DNA of 64,000 nt. Origin: JAOTVV01 sp041602035 (GTDB taxonomy: Bacteria > Gemmatimonadota > Gemmatimonadetes > Gemmatimonadales > GWC2-71-9). The stretch lies in NCBI GenBank assembly GCA_041602035.1, contig JBFIHA010000011.1:18834-82833 (forward strand), written 5' to 3'. Shown piece after piece: positions 8,919 through 17,909 of the stretch. Position 1 is the first letter of the stretch. Each line of letters starts with the position of its first letter. A program made the position numbers and the translations under genes. The notes beneath the pieces were generated by a model. It did not search any database and was not told where the DNA came from. It saw only the letters and a program-made list of their open reading frames with translations.

Positions 8919-9673
8919 GGCGTCCCCGAGCGTTGAATGGGAACGGAGGGCGCCGGAATCCGCAGGCGGCGGCCCGCTCGGAGCAGCGCAAGGGCGGTGC
9001 TGAGCGGCGCGTCGGCCACCTGGGTTCGGAGCCCGTTCACGTGGCGCTCCACGGGCACCGCGGCGATCTGCCGGGCCCTCGTGGCTGCCCGCGCCACCAG
9101 TTCCGCGCGAGCCGGAGGACCGTCGGTCTCGAAGAGGCCACGCTGCCGATCCGCGAGCACGTTCTTCAGCGTCACGAGCCGAATGAGTGTGACGCCGGAC
9201 AGCGGGTCACGCAGTCCCGGTAACTCGATGCCTGGACGGAGGAGCTGCGGTGCCCACCGGTGGACGAGCCGCATGCCGAGCGACACTCCGGCCAGATCGG
9301 ACTCGCCGATCACGACATCGGCGCCGGACTCGAAGCGCTTGATCAGGTCCAGCACGACCTCGGGCGAAAACGAGAAGTCGGCGGGCAGCGTCGCGATGCC
9401 GTCTCGGCGGGGCCGGTCCGACCGCTCGAGGGCGTCGCGGAACAGGGCCTCCAAGCTCGCCGCTCGGCCACGGGGCGTCGGCCACCGCGTGAGCGTCATC
9501 GGCAGCGCCTGCTGGTACGTGTCGAGCGTTTCTCCGGTGCCGTCGGTGGAGCCGTCGTCGGCCACCAGGATGTGATATTCCCGAGGGAACTCCGCGAAGA
9601 CCTTCCGGATCTTCCACAGCAGCACCCCGACGGTCTGGGCGTCGTTGTGTGTCGCGATACACACGTATATCAC
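8915..9673 (-). CDS. Family 2 glycosyltransferase
   Basis: GT-A fold glycosyltransferase, probably transferring a sugar to a lipid or polysaccharide at the inner face of the membrane. It begins VIYVCIATHNDAQTVGVLLW, followed by HILVADDGSTDGTGETL with the DDGSTD nucleotide-sugar motif near residue 45, then a Pro/Ala-rich region with LPADFSFSPEVV, in which the usual second DxD is DFS. The GTG start gives 252 residues; an in-frame ATG 16 codons upstream is an alternative. No transmembrane helices are evident. The stop overlaps the start of the DUF3108 gene. Confidence 0.8.
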   Translation of the reverse strand: MIYVCIATHNDAQTVGVLLWKIRKVFAEFPREYHILVADDGSTDGTGETLDTYQQALPMTLTRWPTPRGRAASLEALFRDALERSDRPRRDGIATLPADFSFSPEVVLDLIKRFESGADVVIGESDLAGVSLGMRLVHRWAPQLLRPGIELPGLRDPLSGVTLIRLVTLKNVLADRQRGLFETDGPPARAELVARAATRARQIAAVPVERHVNGLRTQVADAPLSTALALLRAGRRLRIPAPSVPIQRSGTP

Positions 9674-9886
9674 AGCACCTATCCCCGTTTCCTGTGGGCC
9701 GTCCCTCCTCCAACCTCCCATACCGCGGGACGGACCGAAAGTTCAGAACGGCAATCTACATCATGGTGGAAGGCCGGTGTGATGGGGCTCACGGGGGTCG
9801 CGATCGGACCGCCGCACACTTGAGGGGGTGGCGAGGGTGGGAACTACGGCTTCCGGTCCTGGTAGTGAGACGTGGAGGGAATGCCA

Positions 9887-10609
9887 ATGATCCTGGCCAA
9901 TCTCCGGCAGCGAATAGGGGCCGCCGACCTCGACCTGGTGACCCGCGTGCTCGCCGACGGTGACGACGCGGCGCGGCGCCGGATCGAACGGGAGGTGACG
10001 ATCCGGGGTATCGACTGGCTCCTCGATCGAGAGGGCCTGCCGGAACGCCTCCGCGCGCACCCGGAGTTGGGGAGCCCCTCCGCTCAGCTGTTTCTGTACG
10101 TCACGGTGCGGCACACGCTACTGGCAGCGGCCATCGACGATGCGACCCTCACCGACTACGTGGCGTCGCTGATGCTCGAGTTTGGGAACCGGGGCCGGGC
10201 CTTCCGCATCGCCGAGTATGACGACGCGTCGTATCGCTATTTGGTCGACATCGTGGGCGACCTCTCGGTCGAGTCGGGTCGGCGGGAGTTTCTGCTGAGC
10301 GTGCACCTCGGGAATTTCAGCCTGTGGCTGGTCGGCTTCTTTCCGGACCATGTGACAGCCCGGAACGAGCGCCGTGGTGCCCCCGGGATCCCGTACTACG
10401 AGGAGTTGGGAACGCGAGGCTTTTCGCTGGCGGCCGAGCACCGACTGGCGCGGCAGCTGGACATGACCGGCATTTACCGGTCCGTCGCCGACTCGTTCCG
10501 GCGCATCCGTGTGGCGCTGAACCAGATCTCCGATCGCCTGCTGTTTCCGTCCGTCCACACACCCGCCCGCCTGTTACGGCAGGTGGCCGACGGTTTCACC
10601 GCCGCCTAG
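9887..10609 (+). CDS. Hypothetical protein, mostly helical
   Basis: A 240-residue protein that I do not recognise. The chosen ATG lies six bases after GGAGGGA; GTG at 9872 and ATG at 9881 are less likely in-frame starts. It is rich in charged residues and predicted helix, with a hydrophobic patch LLSVHLGNFSLWLVGFFPDH near residue 140 and a C-terminal amphipathic stretch SVADSFRRIRVALNQISDRLL. The HLGN sequence recalls lipid acyltransferases, but the catalytic pattern of those enzymes is absent. It diverges from the glycosyltransferase across a 213-base gap in which I see no other gene. Confidence 0.7.
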   Translation: MILANLRQRIGAADLDLVTRVLADGDDAARRRIEREVTIRGIDWLLDREGLPERLRAHPELGSPSAQLFLYVTVRHTLLAAAIDDATLTDYVASLMLEFGNRGRAFRIAEYDDASYRYLVDIVGDLSVESGRREFLLSVHLGNFSLWLVGFFPDHVTARNERRGAPGIPYYEELGTRGFSLAAEHRLARQLDMTGIYRSVADSFRRIRVALNQISDRLLFPSVHTPARLLRQVADGFTAA

Positions 10610-10624
10610 CTCGGTCGTTAGCGA

Positions 10625-11116
10625 TCAGGTTTGGAGGGTGTCGATCGCGGCGAAGAGCGGGCACCGAGGTGTGGATACCATCTGCCAGTTCACGCGGAGG
10701 CCATACAGAGGAATCGCGTAGGTTCCGCTCGAGACCCCACCCAGAACCGGGTAGCCACGCGGCGGCTCGCTTTCAAAGATGAGCACGCCCTTGAAGGTGT
10801 CTGTAGAATCCTCCACGAGCGCCAACCCGAAGCCAGGCAGCTGGGGAAATCCGTCGCCCCCGAACATGACCATCGGGCCGTCGTCCCCCGCGACGACGAT
10901 GGCCAGCGCAGTGCCGTAGCCCACGACCCGGGCCGGCACGGTGCCCTCGAGGCCCGGAGGGACCTGGACCAAGACCTTGGTTCCCCCCCGGAGCTCCTCC
11001 AGTGCCATCGTGGCACCGGCCATCGCGGCCAGCCCGCAGGAGGCGCTATTTTCGGAACTCCGCTCACCACAGGCGACGGCGAGCATGACGGGCCACACCA
11101 CAAGTAGACGTCTCAT
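10625..11116 (-). CDS. Putative lipoprotein
   Basis: A 163-residue protein with a lipoprotein signal: MRRLLVVWPVMLAVAC, lipobox LAVAC with the modified cysteine at residue 16, followed by GERSSENSASC. The mature part is beta-rich and glycine-rich, with no motif I recognise. It is convergent with the gene ending at 10609, 15 bases apart, and divergent from the FmdB-type gene. Confidence 0.65.
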   Translation of the reverse strand: MRRLLVVWPVMLAVACGERSSENSASCGLAAMAGATMALEELRGGTKVLVQVPPGLEGTVPARVVGYGTALAIVVAGDDGPMVMFGGDGFPQLPGFGLALVEDSTDTFKGVLIFESEPPRGYPVLGGVSSGTYAIPLYGLRVNWQMVSTPRCPLFAAIDTLQT

Positions 11117-11292
11117 GACCCAAAGCTAGGGGCGTGCGGAGGTGGAGGCCAGCCGGGGAGGAACGACCAGGTGTCGAGGCGATTCGCCGGGCAGGCCAGA
11201 CGGTGCTCGCTTGACCCCCCTTCGATCGGAGGATTATCGTTTTCTCACGGACGAGTCTCAGCCCGGTGACCTTTTGGTTCGAGGAATCCGCT

Positions 11293-11457
11293 ATGCCGAC
11301 CTACGAGTATCGGTGTGCGAATTGTGGGAAGCGCTTCTCGGTGGTGCAATCGATCTCCAAGCATGGGACCTCCAGGCCGAAATGCCCGAAGTGCAAGTCG
11401 GCCAAGGTCTCGCAAGAGCTGTCGGCGTTCTTCGCCAAGACCGCCAAGAAGAGCTGA
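11293..11457 (+). CDS. FmdB-type zinc ribbon protein
   Basis: A 54-residue protein that begins MPTYEYRCANCGKRF and continues with PKCPKCKSAKV, giving two CxxC pairs for one zinc ion, the FmdB regulatory-protein pattern. The ATG follows GAGGAA by seven bases; an ATG nine codons upstream is not preferred. FmdB-like zinc ribbons are found widely next to unrelated genes and their role is unclear. Its stop directly abuts the GTG of the next gene. Confidence 0.85.
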   Translation: MPTYEYRCANCGKRFSVVQSISKHGTSRPKCPKCKSAKVSQELSAFFAKTAKKS

Positions 11458-12024
11458 GTGTTCCGGCGCTTTCGCGACGCCATCAACGCGGCACTCGATG
11501 CGGCGGCGGCGGGCGAGCCTGGCGCCGCACTATCGCGGATGCGGGAAGCCGTCATTCAGGCGCGTACGTCGATCGAGGCCATGCGGCAGGGCATCGGGCA
11601 AACCGAGCAGCGTCTGGCTCACGAGCGGCAGCACCTATCGGATGCGGAGCGGCGTGGACGCCTGGCGCAGGAGATCCAGGATGCTGACACGCAAGCGGTG
11701 GCCGAGCGCTTCGCGGCAAAGCACCGAGAGCGGGTGGACGTCTTGGAGCGGAAGCTCGAGGCCCAGCAGAGCGAGCTCGTGCTCGCCGAGCGCGAGTTCG
11801 AGGAGATGAAGGCCAAGCTGCTGGAGGTGGAGCGGCAGCGCCCGGCGACAGATGCTGCGCGCAGCGTCGAGTCGGCTTGGCGTGATCTCGAGGCTGCTGG
11901 TGGAGCGCGGCCGGACACCGATCTCGAAGACCAATTGCTGCGCTCGCAGCTGGACCGGTCGGCGCGTGAGGCGCGGGCTGAGGAGCAGTTGCGCGAACTC
12001 AAGAAGAAGATGGGGAAAGGATAG
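11458..12024 (+). CDS. Coiled-coil protein, PspA/IM30-like
   Basis: A 188-residue, highly charged protein with nearly continuous heptad patterns from about residue 25 to 185 and a short amphipathic N-terminus (MFRRFRDAINAALDAAAAGEPG). This resembles PspA/IM30/Vipp1 membrane-remodelling proteins, which are usually about 220 residues, so this is a short and uncertain member. GTG starts immediately after the FmdB stop and the stop is followed five bases later by the next GTG, so it is the middle of a three-gene operon. Confidence 0.7.
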   Translation: MFRRFRDAINAALDAAAAGEPGAALSRMREAVIQARTSIEAMRQGIGQTEQRLAHERQHLSDAERRGRLAQEIQDADTQAVAERFAAKHRERVDVLERKLEAQQSELVLAEREFEEMKAKLLEVERQRPATDAARSVESAWRDLEAAGGARPDTDLEDQLLRSQLDRSAREARAEEQLRELKKKMGKG

Positions 12025-12028
12025 GGCC

Positions 12029-12427
12029 GTGGAGATCAGAGCAGGCCGGATGGTCTATCTCGGGTATGGCAAGTACTGGCGATCGGATGCGATCGTTGGG
12101 CTGAGTCCGATCGAAGAGGAGCGGGGTCCGGGTCGCCGTACGGAGGTCTATACGGCGAGCCTCGACACGCCGATCGTCGCCTCGCGGAGCGAGGGCGCGA
12201 TTCTGCGCGACATGGCGGTGGCCAGCGACGAGCAATTTCGCATGCAGGAGGCCCGTGCCGTGCTCAGCGACCTGCTCGACGCTCTGGACGACATCCCGGA
12301 CGTGCTTCGGCGCGTATTGATCACGGAAGCGCGGTTCGAGGTGCCGGCCTGGATCCGACGTCTCCGAACCCTCACGAAGCTGGAAGGGCCCGAGACGTCG
12401 GACGAGCAGAACGAGTTGTTCGACTGA
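12029..12427 (+). CDS. Small protein with RemA-like N-terminus
   Basis: A 132-residue protein. The N-terminal half, MEIRAGRMVYLGYGKYWRSD followed by AIVGLSPIEEERGPGRRTEVY and TPIVASRSEGAIL, resembles RemA/DUF370 DNA-binding proteins: an invariant GYG-type turn, a predicted strand that reads IVGLSP, and a later strand for a second half. The C-terminal half (residues 60-130) is helical and acidic and is not in RemA. The GTG start follows AAGGAT. The assignment is by eye and could be wrong; a regulator role is only inferred. Confidence 0.6.
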   Translation: MEIRAGRMVYLGYGKYWRSDAIVGLSPIEEERGPGRRTEVYTASLDTPIVASRSEGAILRDMAVASDEQFRMQEARAVLSDLLDALDDIPDVLRRVLITEARFEVPAWIRRLRTLTKLEGPETSDEQNELFD

Positions 12428-12452
12428 GAGGCGGCTTCGCGCCGTGTCAGTC

Positions 12453-12481
12453 ACCCCACGGCGGTCCGGCCCGCGCGGGGT
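12453..12481. terminator. Possible imperfect hairpin terminator
   Basis: ACCCC at 12453-12457 pairs with GGGGT at 12477-12481, with two or three further GC pairs inside and several mismatches. It lies between the convergent genes ending at 12427 and 12519. No T-run follows, so this is weak. Confidence 0.35.
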
Positions 12482-12518
12482 GGCGCCGTCGACCCCGTCC
12501 CTCTCACCGCCCAACCGC

Positions 12519-14012
12519 CTACCCGCCCGTTGTGAAGAACGGCTCCCACTTCTCTCGCGGTGACGGCGTGGTGAGCAAGCTCACCACGATGAGCAGCGTA
12601 ATCGAGACAATCACCCCGGGAATCACGATGTAGTCGCTGCTGGCGAAATTGAACTCCGACCCGCTCAGGGTGAGGGTGAAGATGTCGGCCAGGGCCCGGA
12701 TCCGCCCCAGAATCCCGATGCCGATGATGGTCCCGAGGCCGCCGGCGAGACAGGCCACCCCGCCCTGCGGCGTCACGCGTTTCCAGAGGAATGCAGCGAG
12801 GAGTGCTGGGGTGAGGCTCGCTCCGACCAGCGAGTACGCGTACAACGCCATCGACAGGATGGTCTGGAACTGCGTGAGGAGCACGAGTCCCAGGCCGCCG
12901 AACAACACGATGAACACCCGCTGCAGGTTGACCAGTTGCTTCTCACTCGCTTGCGGATTGATGAACCGTTGGTAGATGTCTCGGCTCACGTTGGTCGACG
13001 GCACTAGAAGGAACGTGTTTCCCGTCGACAGCACAATGGCGACCGCCGCGGCGAGCAGGAACGCCCCACCCAATATCGGGAGCCCGTGGCGGGCCGTGTG
13101 CATGATGATGGTTTCCGACGCGGCGCGTCCGACAATCGAGGTCTGGGCCGTCAGGTCGGGGAACGCGGCCCGTCCGACAATGGCGACCAGCGCCAGCGTC
13201 GTCTCGATGAGCACTACTCCGGCGACCATGCCGATCACCGCTCGCCGCGCGGCATTGGCGTCCTTGGCCGAGAAGAACTTCTGGTACATCCCGCTTTCAC
13301 CGAGGAGCAAGAGAAAAGTCGGCATCGACACGCCGAGCACCCATAGCACGTTGTGTCCTCCGAACGCGGTCAAGTGCTCGGCCGGCAATCGTTCGGCGAC
13401 CGCACCAATGCCGCCCATCTGGAACACCATGTAGGGAAGCGTGAACACGACGGCAAGCGTGATGATGATGCCGTTGAAGATGTCGACGGTCACAATGGAG
13501 ACCATGCCGGCAAGCGCAGTGAATACCACGATGGCGGCAGCGGTAATGAGCATACCTTGGGTCGGTGAGATCGCGCCGTCGGTCACAATGGTGAGGATCC
13601 AGCCCCCACCGCGGAACTGGTACGCCGCGATGGTCACGTACGCGAGGATGACGGCCACGGTACCGAGCACTCGAGCCGTCGCGTTGTAGCGCTGCTCCAA
13701 CAGATCCGGGACGGTGTACTGCGCGATGCGCCGCACGCGACCCGCAATGAAGTACGCGACGATCAGTCCGACCCACGCGCCGAAGGAGAACCACAACTCC
13801 GAGAGGCCCGACCGGAAGGCCAGTCCCGCGCCGCCAAACAGCGATCCCGATCCGATCCACGTGCAGACCAGGGTGCCCACCAGCATGTACACGGGCACCG
13901 AGCGACCAGCCACCATGAAATCATCATGGCTCTTGACGGTCCGTGCGCGCCACAGACTGACGCCAATGAGGCCCAACGGATAGGCCAGGACGACGATGGC
14001 AAACAGGCTCAT
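12519..14012 (-). CDS. Sodium:solute symporter (SSS family)
   Basis: A 497-residue inner-membrane transporter with about 13 hydrophobic segments, fitting the SSSF/LeuT-fold layout. It shows the N-terminal DDFMVAGRSVPVYMLVGTLV near residue 30, GSLFGGAGLAFRSGLSE, and the long TM10-like stretch FLLVPSTNVSRDIYQRFINP with the serine/threonine positions used for sodium. ATG follows GGAG by six bases. The solute cannot be told from the sequence; the upstream gene set imports peptides, and proline, acetate or amino acids are typical SSSF cargo. It lies 85 bases after oppF. Confidence 0.88.
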   Translation of the reverse strand: MSLFAIVVLAYPLGLIGVSLWRARTVKSHDDFMVAGRSVPVYMLVGTLVCTWIGSGSLFGGAGLAFRSGLSELWFSFGAWVGLIVAYFIAGRVRRIAQYTVPDLLEQRYNATARVLGTVAVILAYVTIAAYQFRGGGWILTIVTDGAISPTQGMLITAAAIVVFTALAGMVSIVTVDIFNGIIITLAVVFTLPYMVFQMGGIGAVAERLPAEHLTAFGGHNVLWVLGVSMPTFLLLLGESGMYQKFFSAKDANAARRAVIGMVAGVVLIETTLALVAIVGRAAFPDLTAQTSIVGRAASETIIMHTARHGLPILGGAFLLAAAVAIVLSTGNTFLLVPSTNVSRDIYQRFINPQASEKQLVNLQRVFIVLFGGLGLVLLTQFQTILSMALYAYSLVGASLTPALLAAFLWKRVTPQGGVACLAGGLGTIIGIGILGRIRALADIFTLTLSGSEFNFASSDYIVIPGVIVSITLLIVVSLLTTPSPREKWEPFFTTGG

Positions 14013-14097
14013 GGGGATCTCCTACCTCGAGACGTGGCGGCCAGGGCAGACACCGTGGGGCGCGATAACATGAATGCCGTGCCGATCGATGGCAATG

Positions 14098-15126
14098 TCA
14101 CCCTGGGCGCGGATGAGGCGCCGCGGGATCGGCGTGGTGGCACGCGACCCGTCGACCGACCCCGATCTCTCGCAATCGCGGCACCTCCTGACGGCACCGC
14201 TGGTCCTTGGCAGGGTGCGGGCACCGCGCGTAAAAGGGGCAGGCATGAGTCGGGCGCCCCTGAAACGGAGCCTCGGCGGGAATCGTGGCTTCCCGCACCA
14301 TGTCCCCGTCGCGAGCGCGCCTCCGGGCCACTCCGGGATCGGGTACCGGCACGGCCGCGAGGAGCGTGGACGTGTACGGATGGGTCGGAGATTCGAAGAG
14401 CGGCGCCGTCGGCGCGGTCTCGACCAATGCGCCGAAATACATCACGGCGACGTGGTCGGCGAGGTGACGGACCACCGCGAGATCGTGCGCGATGAAGAGG
14501 TACGTGAGGGAACGCCGCTCGCGCAAGTCGGCGAGCAGATTCAACACCTGTGCCTGCACCGAGACGTCGAGCGCCGACACTGGTTCGTCGAGCACCACGA
14601 ATTCCGGCTCCACCGACAGCGCCCGAGCGATGCCCGCGCGCTGTCGCTGGCCGCCTGACAGCTCGTGCGGATACCGATCAACGAGCGTCGAGTCCAGCCC
14701 AACCTCACCGAAGAGGGCCCGCACCCGAGCCTCTAGGTCGGCACCCGCCGCCAGACGGTGCACGGCCATCGGCTCACGCACGGCGGCTCCGATCGTCATG
14801 CGGGGATTGAGCGATCCAGCCGAGTCTTGAAAGACGATCTGCATCCGACGACGGAGGGCGCGGAGGGTTCGCCGGTCCGCCGTCAGCACGCTCGTGCCAT
14901 CGAAGTACACGGAGCCGGCGTCCGCATCGAGAAGCCGGAGGATCAGCCGGCCGAGTGTGGTCTTGCCGCTGCCGCTTTCGCCGACGAGGCCCAGCGAGTG
15001 TCCCCGAGGAATCACCAGGCTCACGTGGTCGACGGCGCGCACCACCCGCTTGCGGCCAAACATGCCTCCCCCGGCGCGAAAGGTCTTCACCAGCCGGTCC
15101 ACTGCAAGCAGCACGTCGCGGCTCAT
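14098..15126 (-). CDS. oppF: Oligopeptide/dipeptide ABC transporter ATPase, OppF/DppF type
   Basis: One of two ATPases of a peptide importer. The 342-residue protein has Walker A GESGSGKTTLGR, Q-loop FQDSAGSLNPRM, signature LSGGQRQRAGIARAL, Walker B FVVLDEP and the H-loop IAHDLAVV, then the oligopeptide-specific C-terminal domain with CPFYARCPHPAKDQRC, which binds an iron-sulfur cluster in this family. ATG overlaps the oppD stop as ATGA. It is the last gene of the opp set. Confidence 0.94.
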   Translation of the reverse strand: MSRDVLLAVDRLVKTFRAGGGMFGRKRVVRAVDHVSLVIPRGHSLGLVGESGSGKTTLGRLILRLLDADAGSVYFDGTSVLTADRRTLRALRRRMQIVFQDSAGSLNPRMTIGAAVREPMAVHRLAAGADLEARVRALFGEVGLDSTLVDRYPHELSGGQRQRAGIARALSVEPEFVVLDEPVSALDVSVQAQVLNLLADLRERRSLTYLFIAHDLAVVRHLADHVAVMYFGALVETAPTAPLFESPTHPYTSTLLAAVPVPDPGVARRRARDGDMVREATIPAEAPFQGRPTHACPFYARCPHPAKDQRCRQEVPRLREIGVGRRVACHHADPAAPHPRPG

Positions 15127-16103
15127 CGGGCCCTCCGCTGCGGCTCATCCGACAGCCAGCAGCGAACGTCGCCGGTTGGCGTAGTGGCGAGGGGCGGGTG
15201 GGACGTGCGACACCGATCCCACGCGTGGGGACAGCGCGGGTGAAACCGGCAACCGGCCGGCCAAGCCGCCGCGCTGGGCACGGAGCCGGGGATGGCCGGT
15301 AGTCGCCGCACCGGTTGATCGAGTCGGGGCACGGCTTGGAGCAGTGATTCGGTGTACGGGTGGGTGGGTCGCTCGAAGATTGCCGTGGCCGACGCCCGCT
15401 CGACGATCTGTCCACCGTACATCACCGCAACACGATCGGCGAGTCCGGCGACCACGCCCAGATCGTGGGAGATGAGCAGCATGGCCATCCCCAGGCGGTC
15501 TTGGAGGTCCGCCAACAACTCGAGGATCTGTGCCTGGACGGTTACGTCGAGTGCGGTGGTCGGCTCGTCGGCGATGAGGATCTTCGGCTCACAGGAGAGC
15601 GCGATGGCGATCATTACCCGCTGTTGCATGCCACCGCTCAGCTCGTGGGGGTACGCACCCAGTCGATCCGCGGCCTGGGGGATCCCGACCAGCTCGAGCA
15701 GCTCGGCAGCACGCATGCGCGCGGCGGTGCGGGACACGGAGCGATGGGCGTGCAATGTCTCCGTGATCTGTGTTTCCACCGTCAGCACCGGGTTCAGGCT
15801 GGTGGCGGGTTCCTGGAACACCATGGCGATTTCGGCACCGCGGATCCGGCGCAGCTCGCGCGGTCCGAGCGCGAGCAGGTTCCGCCCGTCGTACTCTACC
15901 GTGCTCCCAGGCTCGATCCGTCCTGGCTCGTCGACGAGCGCGAGCAGGGAAAGGGCGGTGACCGTCTTGCCGCACCCCGACTCCCCCACCAGGGCCAGCG
16001 TTTCCCCTGCCTCGAGGTCGAACGATACCCCGTCGACCGCCCGGGTCGCGGGCGTGCCCGGGAACGTGGTGCGGAGGTCGAGAACCCGAAGGAGCGGATT
16101 CAT
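15123..16103 (-). CDS. oppD: Oligopeptide/dipeptide ABC transporter ATPase, OppD/DppD type
   Basis: Second ATPase of the importer, 326 residues. It has Walker A GESGCGKTVTALS, FQEPATSLNPVLTV, signature LSGGMQQRVMIAIAL, Walker B ILIADEPTTALD and HDLGVVAGLADRVAVMY, followed by the C-terminal cysteine motif CRFHPRCPHAWDRC. The MQQR variant of the signature is typical of OppD rather than OppF. It overlaps oppC and oppF by four bases each. Confidence 0.94.
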   Translation of the reverse strand: MNPLLRVLDLRTTFPGTPATRAVDGVSFDLEAGETLALVGESGCGKTVTALSLLALVDEPGRIEPGSTVEYDGRNLLALGPRELRRIRGAEIAMVFQEPATSLNPVLTVETQITETLHAHRSVSRTAARMRAAELLELVGIPQAADRLGAYPHELSGGMQQRVMIAIALSCEPKILIADEPTTALDVTVQAQILELLADLQDRLGMAMLLISHDLGVVAGLADRVAVMYGGQIVERASATAIFERPTHPYTESLLQAVPRLDQPVRRLPAIPGSVPSAAAWPAGCRFHPRCPHAWDRCRTSHPPLATTPTGDVRCWLSDEPQRRAR

Positions 16104-16936
16104 CGGGCACGCGGGTCGAGGGCGCGTCGCAGTCCGTCACCCAACAGGCTGAATGCCAGAACTGTGACAACGATGGCGAGGCCGGGGAACACGGCCACCC
16201 AGGGCGCGGTGCGCAGCACTTGCTGGCCATCGGCGATGATCTGTCCCCAGGACGGCGTCGGAGGTCGCACGCCGACACCGAGGTAGGACAGGCCCGCCTC
16301 CAGGAGAATCATCTGGCCGATCCCGAGCGTGGCCATCACAATGATCGGACCGGCGATGTTGGGCAGGAGGTGCCGCACGACGATCCCACGGAGGCCGATG
16401 CCCACGGCGCGAGCCGCAGCGACGAACTGCCGATGCTTTATGCTCAGAACTTCGGCGCGAACGATGCGGCTGGTGTCGAACCAGCTGGTGAGGCCGAGAA
16501 TCAGGACGAGCCCAACCACCCCCACGTCCTCCCACAGCGCCACCACGACGAGGACGAGAAAGAGGCGGGGCAGCGCGAGGGCGCTGTCGACACCGCGCAT
16601 GAGGACTTGATCCGCGAGTCCGCCTGCCAAGCCGGCGGCCAGGCCCACGGCCGTTCCCAGCACGATCGAGACGGTGACCGACAGCACGGCGATCCCGAGG
16701 GAGATTCTCGCCCCGTGCAACACTCGGCTCAGGAGGTCACGGCTGTAGAAGTCGGTGCCGAAGGGGTGGGCCAGCGACGGCGGTTGGAACTGCTTGCTGA
16801 CCAGATCGAGCTGCGTCGTCGGATCGTGGGAAGCCAAGACGGAGGCGAGCGCCGCGAGAATGGCGAACAGCGCCACGAGCGCGAGCCCGACGCGGGCACG
16901 CCGATCGCGCCACACGAGCCCGAGGGAACGCCTCAC
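16100..16936 (-). CDS. oppC: Peptide ABC transporter permease, OppC/DppC type
   Basis: A 278-residue inner-membrane permease with six hydrophobic segments. It has an N-terminal HPFGTDFYSRDLLSRVLHG, and the EAA loop AAARAVGIGLRGIVVRHLLPN that docks the ATPases. The start is GTG (VRRSLGLVWRDRR), overlapping the oppB stop as GTGA; the frame continues upstream only as an artefact of high GC. It pairs with the OppB permease to form the translocation pore. Confidence 0.93.
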   Translation of the reverse strand: MRRSLGLVWRDRRARVGLALVALFAILAALASVLASHDPTTQLDLVSKQFQPPSLAHPFGTDFYSRDLLSRVLHGARISLGIAVLSVTVSIVLGTAVGLAAGLAGGLADQVLMRGVDSALALPRLFLVLVVVALWEDVGVVGLVLILGLTSWFDTSRIVRAEVLSIKHRQFVAAARAVGIGLRGIVVRHLLPNIAGPIIVMATLGIGQMILLEAGLSYLGVGVRPPTPSWGQIIADGQQVLRTAPWVAVFPGLAIVVTVLAFSLLGDGLRRALDPRAR

Positions 16937-17907
16937 GCCGCCTCCCGGGTCCGTGGATCGAGGACGCGGTACAGGATGTCGGCGAGGAGATTGCCGATCA
17001 CCACCATGACCGCGGCGAGCACCGCCGCACCTGTGACGACGAAGTAGTCGCGTCCGTGAATCGCATCGATAGTCAGCTTGCCCATTCCAGGCCACGCGAA
17101 GACGGTCTCGACCAGTACCGTGCCGCCGAGCAACAAGGGGAACGCGAGTCCGAACAGTGTGATGACTGGGAGCAAGGCGTTGCGCAGCGCGTGACGCATC
17201 ACGACCGCCCGCTGCGCCAATCCCTTGGCACGAGCAGTGCGGATGAAATCCTGACGGATCACGTCCAGCATTGCGGCCCGCTGGAATCGGGCGGTGGCGG
17301 CCGCACCGATGGCGCCAAGGGTGAGCGCCGGAAGGACGAGGTGCCGGAGGCGGTCCCACGCCCGACCGAGCAGCGGCAGCTGGTCATACACGACGGGGTC
17401 GGTGGCGCCGGCCACCGGGAGCCAGCGCAGCGTTTCGCCGAACACGAGGAGCAGGACAATGCCGAGCCAGAACACCGGGGTCGAATAGACGGTCAGCGAC
17501 GCCAACGACAGGAGGTCGTCCACCCGCGACCCGGCTCGTAGGCTCTGGATCACGCCGATGGCAATGCCGAGTCCGAAGGTGACGACCAACGCTGCGGCGG
17601 CAAGCAGCAACGTGTTGGGAATCCGATCTCGAATGGCCTGCCATGCCGGACGATGCTCGCGGTACGAGTACCCGAAGTCACCGCGCGCAAGATTGGCGAG
17701 GTATCGCCCGTACTGCTCGAGGATCGGGCGATCCAGCCCAAAGGCGCGCCGCTGCTGCTCGACGACGGACCGTGGAACTAAGATGGAGCTGCTGGTGCCG
17801 GTGAGCGGGTCACCTGGCGCGAGCCGGAGCAGGAGAAACGTGAGTGTCCCGACGAGAAAGACGATCGCCACTGCCTGGAGTAGGCGGGCCGCGACGAATC
17901 GATGCAC
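16933..17907 (-). CDS. oppB: Peptide ABC transporter permease, OppB/DppB type
   Basis: A 324-residue permease of the same importer. It begins VHRFVAARLLQAVAIVFLVGT, a standard OppB N-terminus, has LAPGDPLTG near residue 35 and the EAA loop RTARAKGLAQRAVVMRHALRNALLP near residue 215, and ends in TFVVTGA-like hydrophobic helices. The GTG lies two bases after the oppA stop. An in-frame ATG far upstream is inside oppA and not plausible. Confidence 0.93.
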   Translation of the reverse strand: MHRFVAARLLQAVAIVFLVGTLTFLLLRLAPGDPLTGTSSSILVPRSVVEQQRRAFGLDRPILEQYGRYLANLARGDFGYSYREHRPAWQAIRDRIPNTLLLAAAALVVTFGLGIAIGVIQSLRAGSRVDDLLSLASLTVYSTPVFWLGIVLLLVFGETLRWLPVAGATDPVVYDQLPLLGRAWDRLRHLVLPALTLGAIGAAATARFQRAAMLDVIRQDFIRTARAKGLAQRAVVMRHALRNALLPVITLFGLAFPLLLGGTVLVETVFAWPGMGKLTIDAIHGRDYFVVTGAAVLAAVMVVIGNLLADILYRVLDPRTREAA

Positions 17908-17909
17908 GC

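Noticed and set aside
11270..11290. GGTTCGA motif like a tRNA T-arm
   Set aside because: There is no acceptor stem or other arm around it; it is the ribosome-binding region of the FmdB gene.
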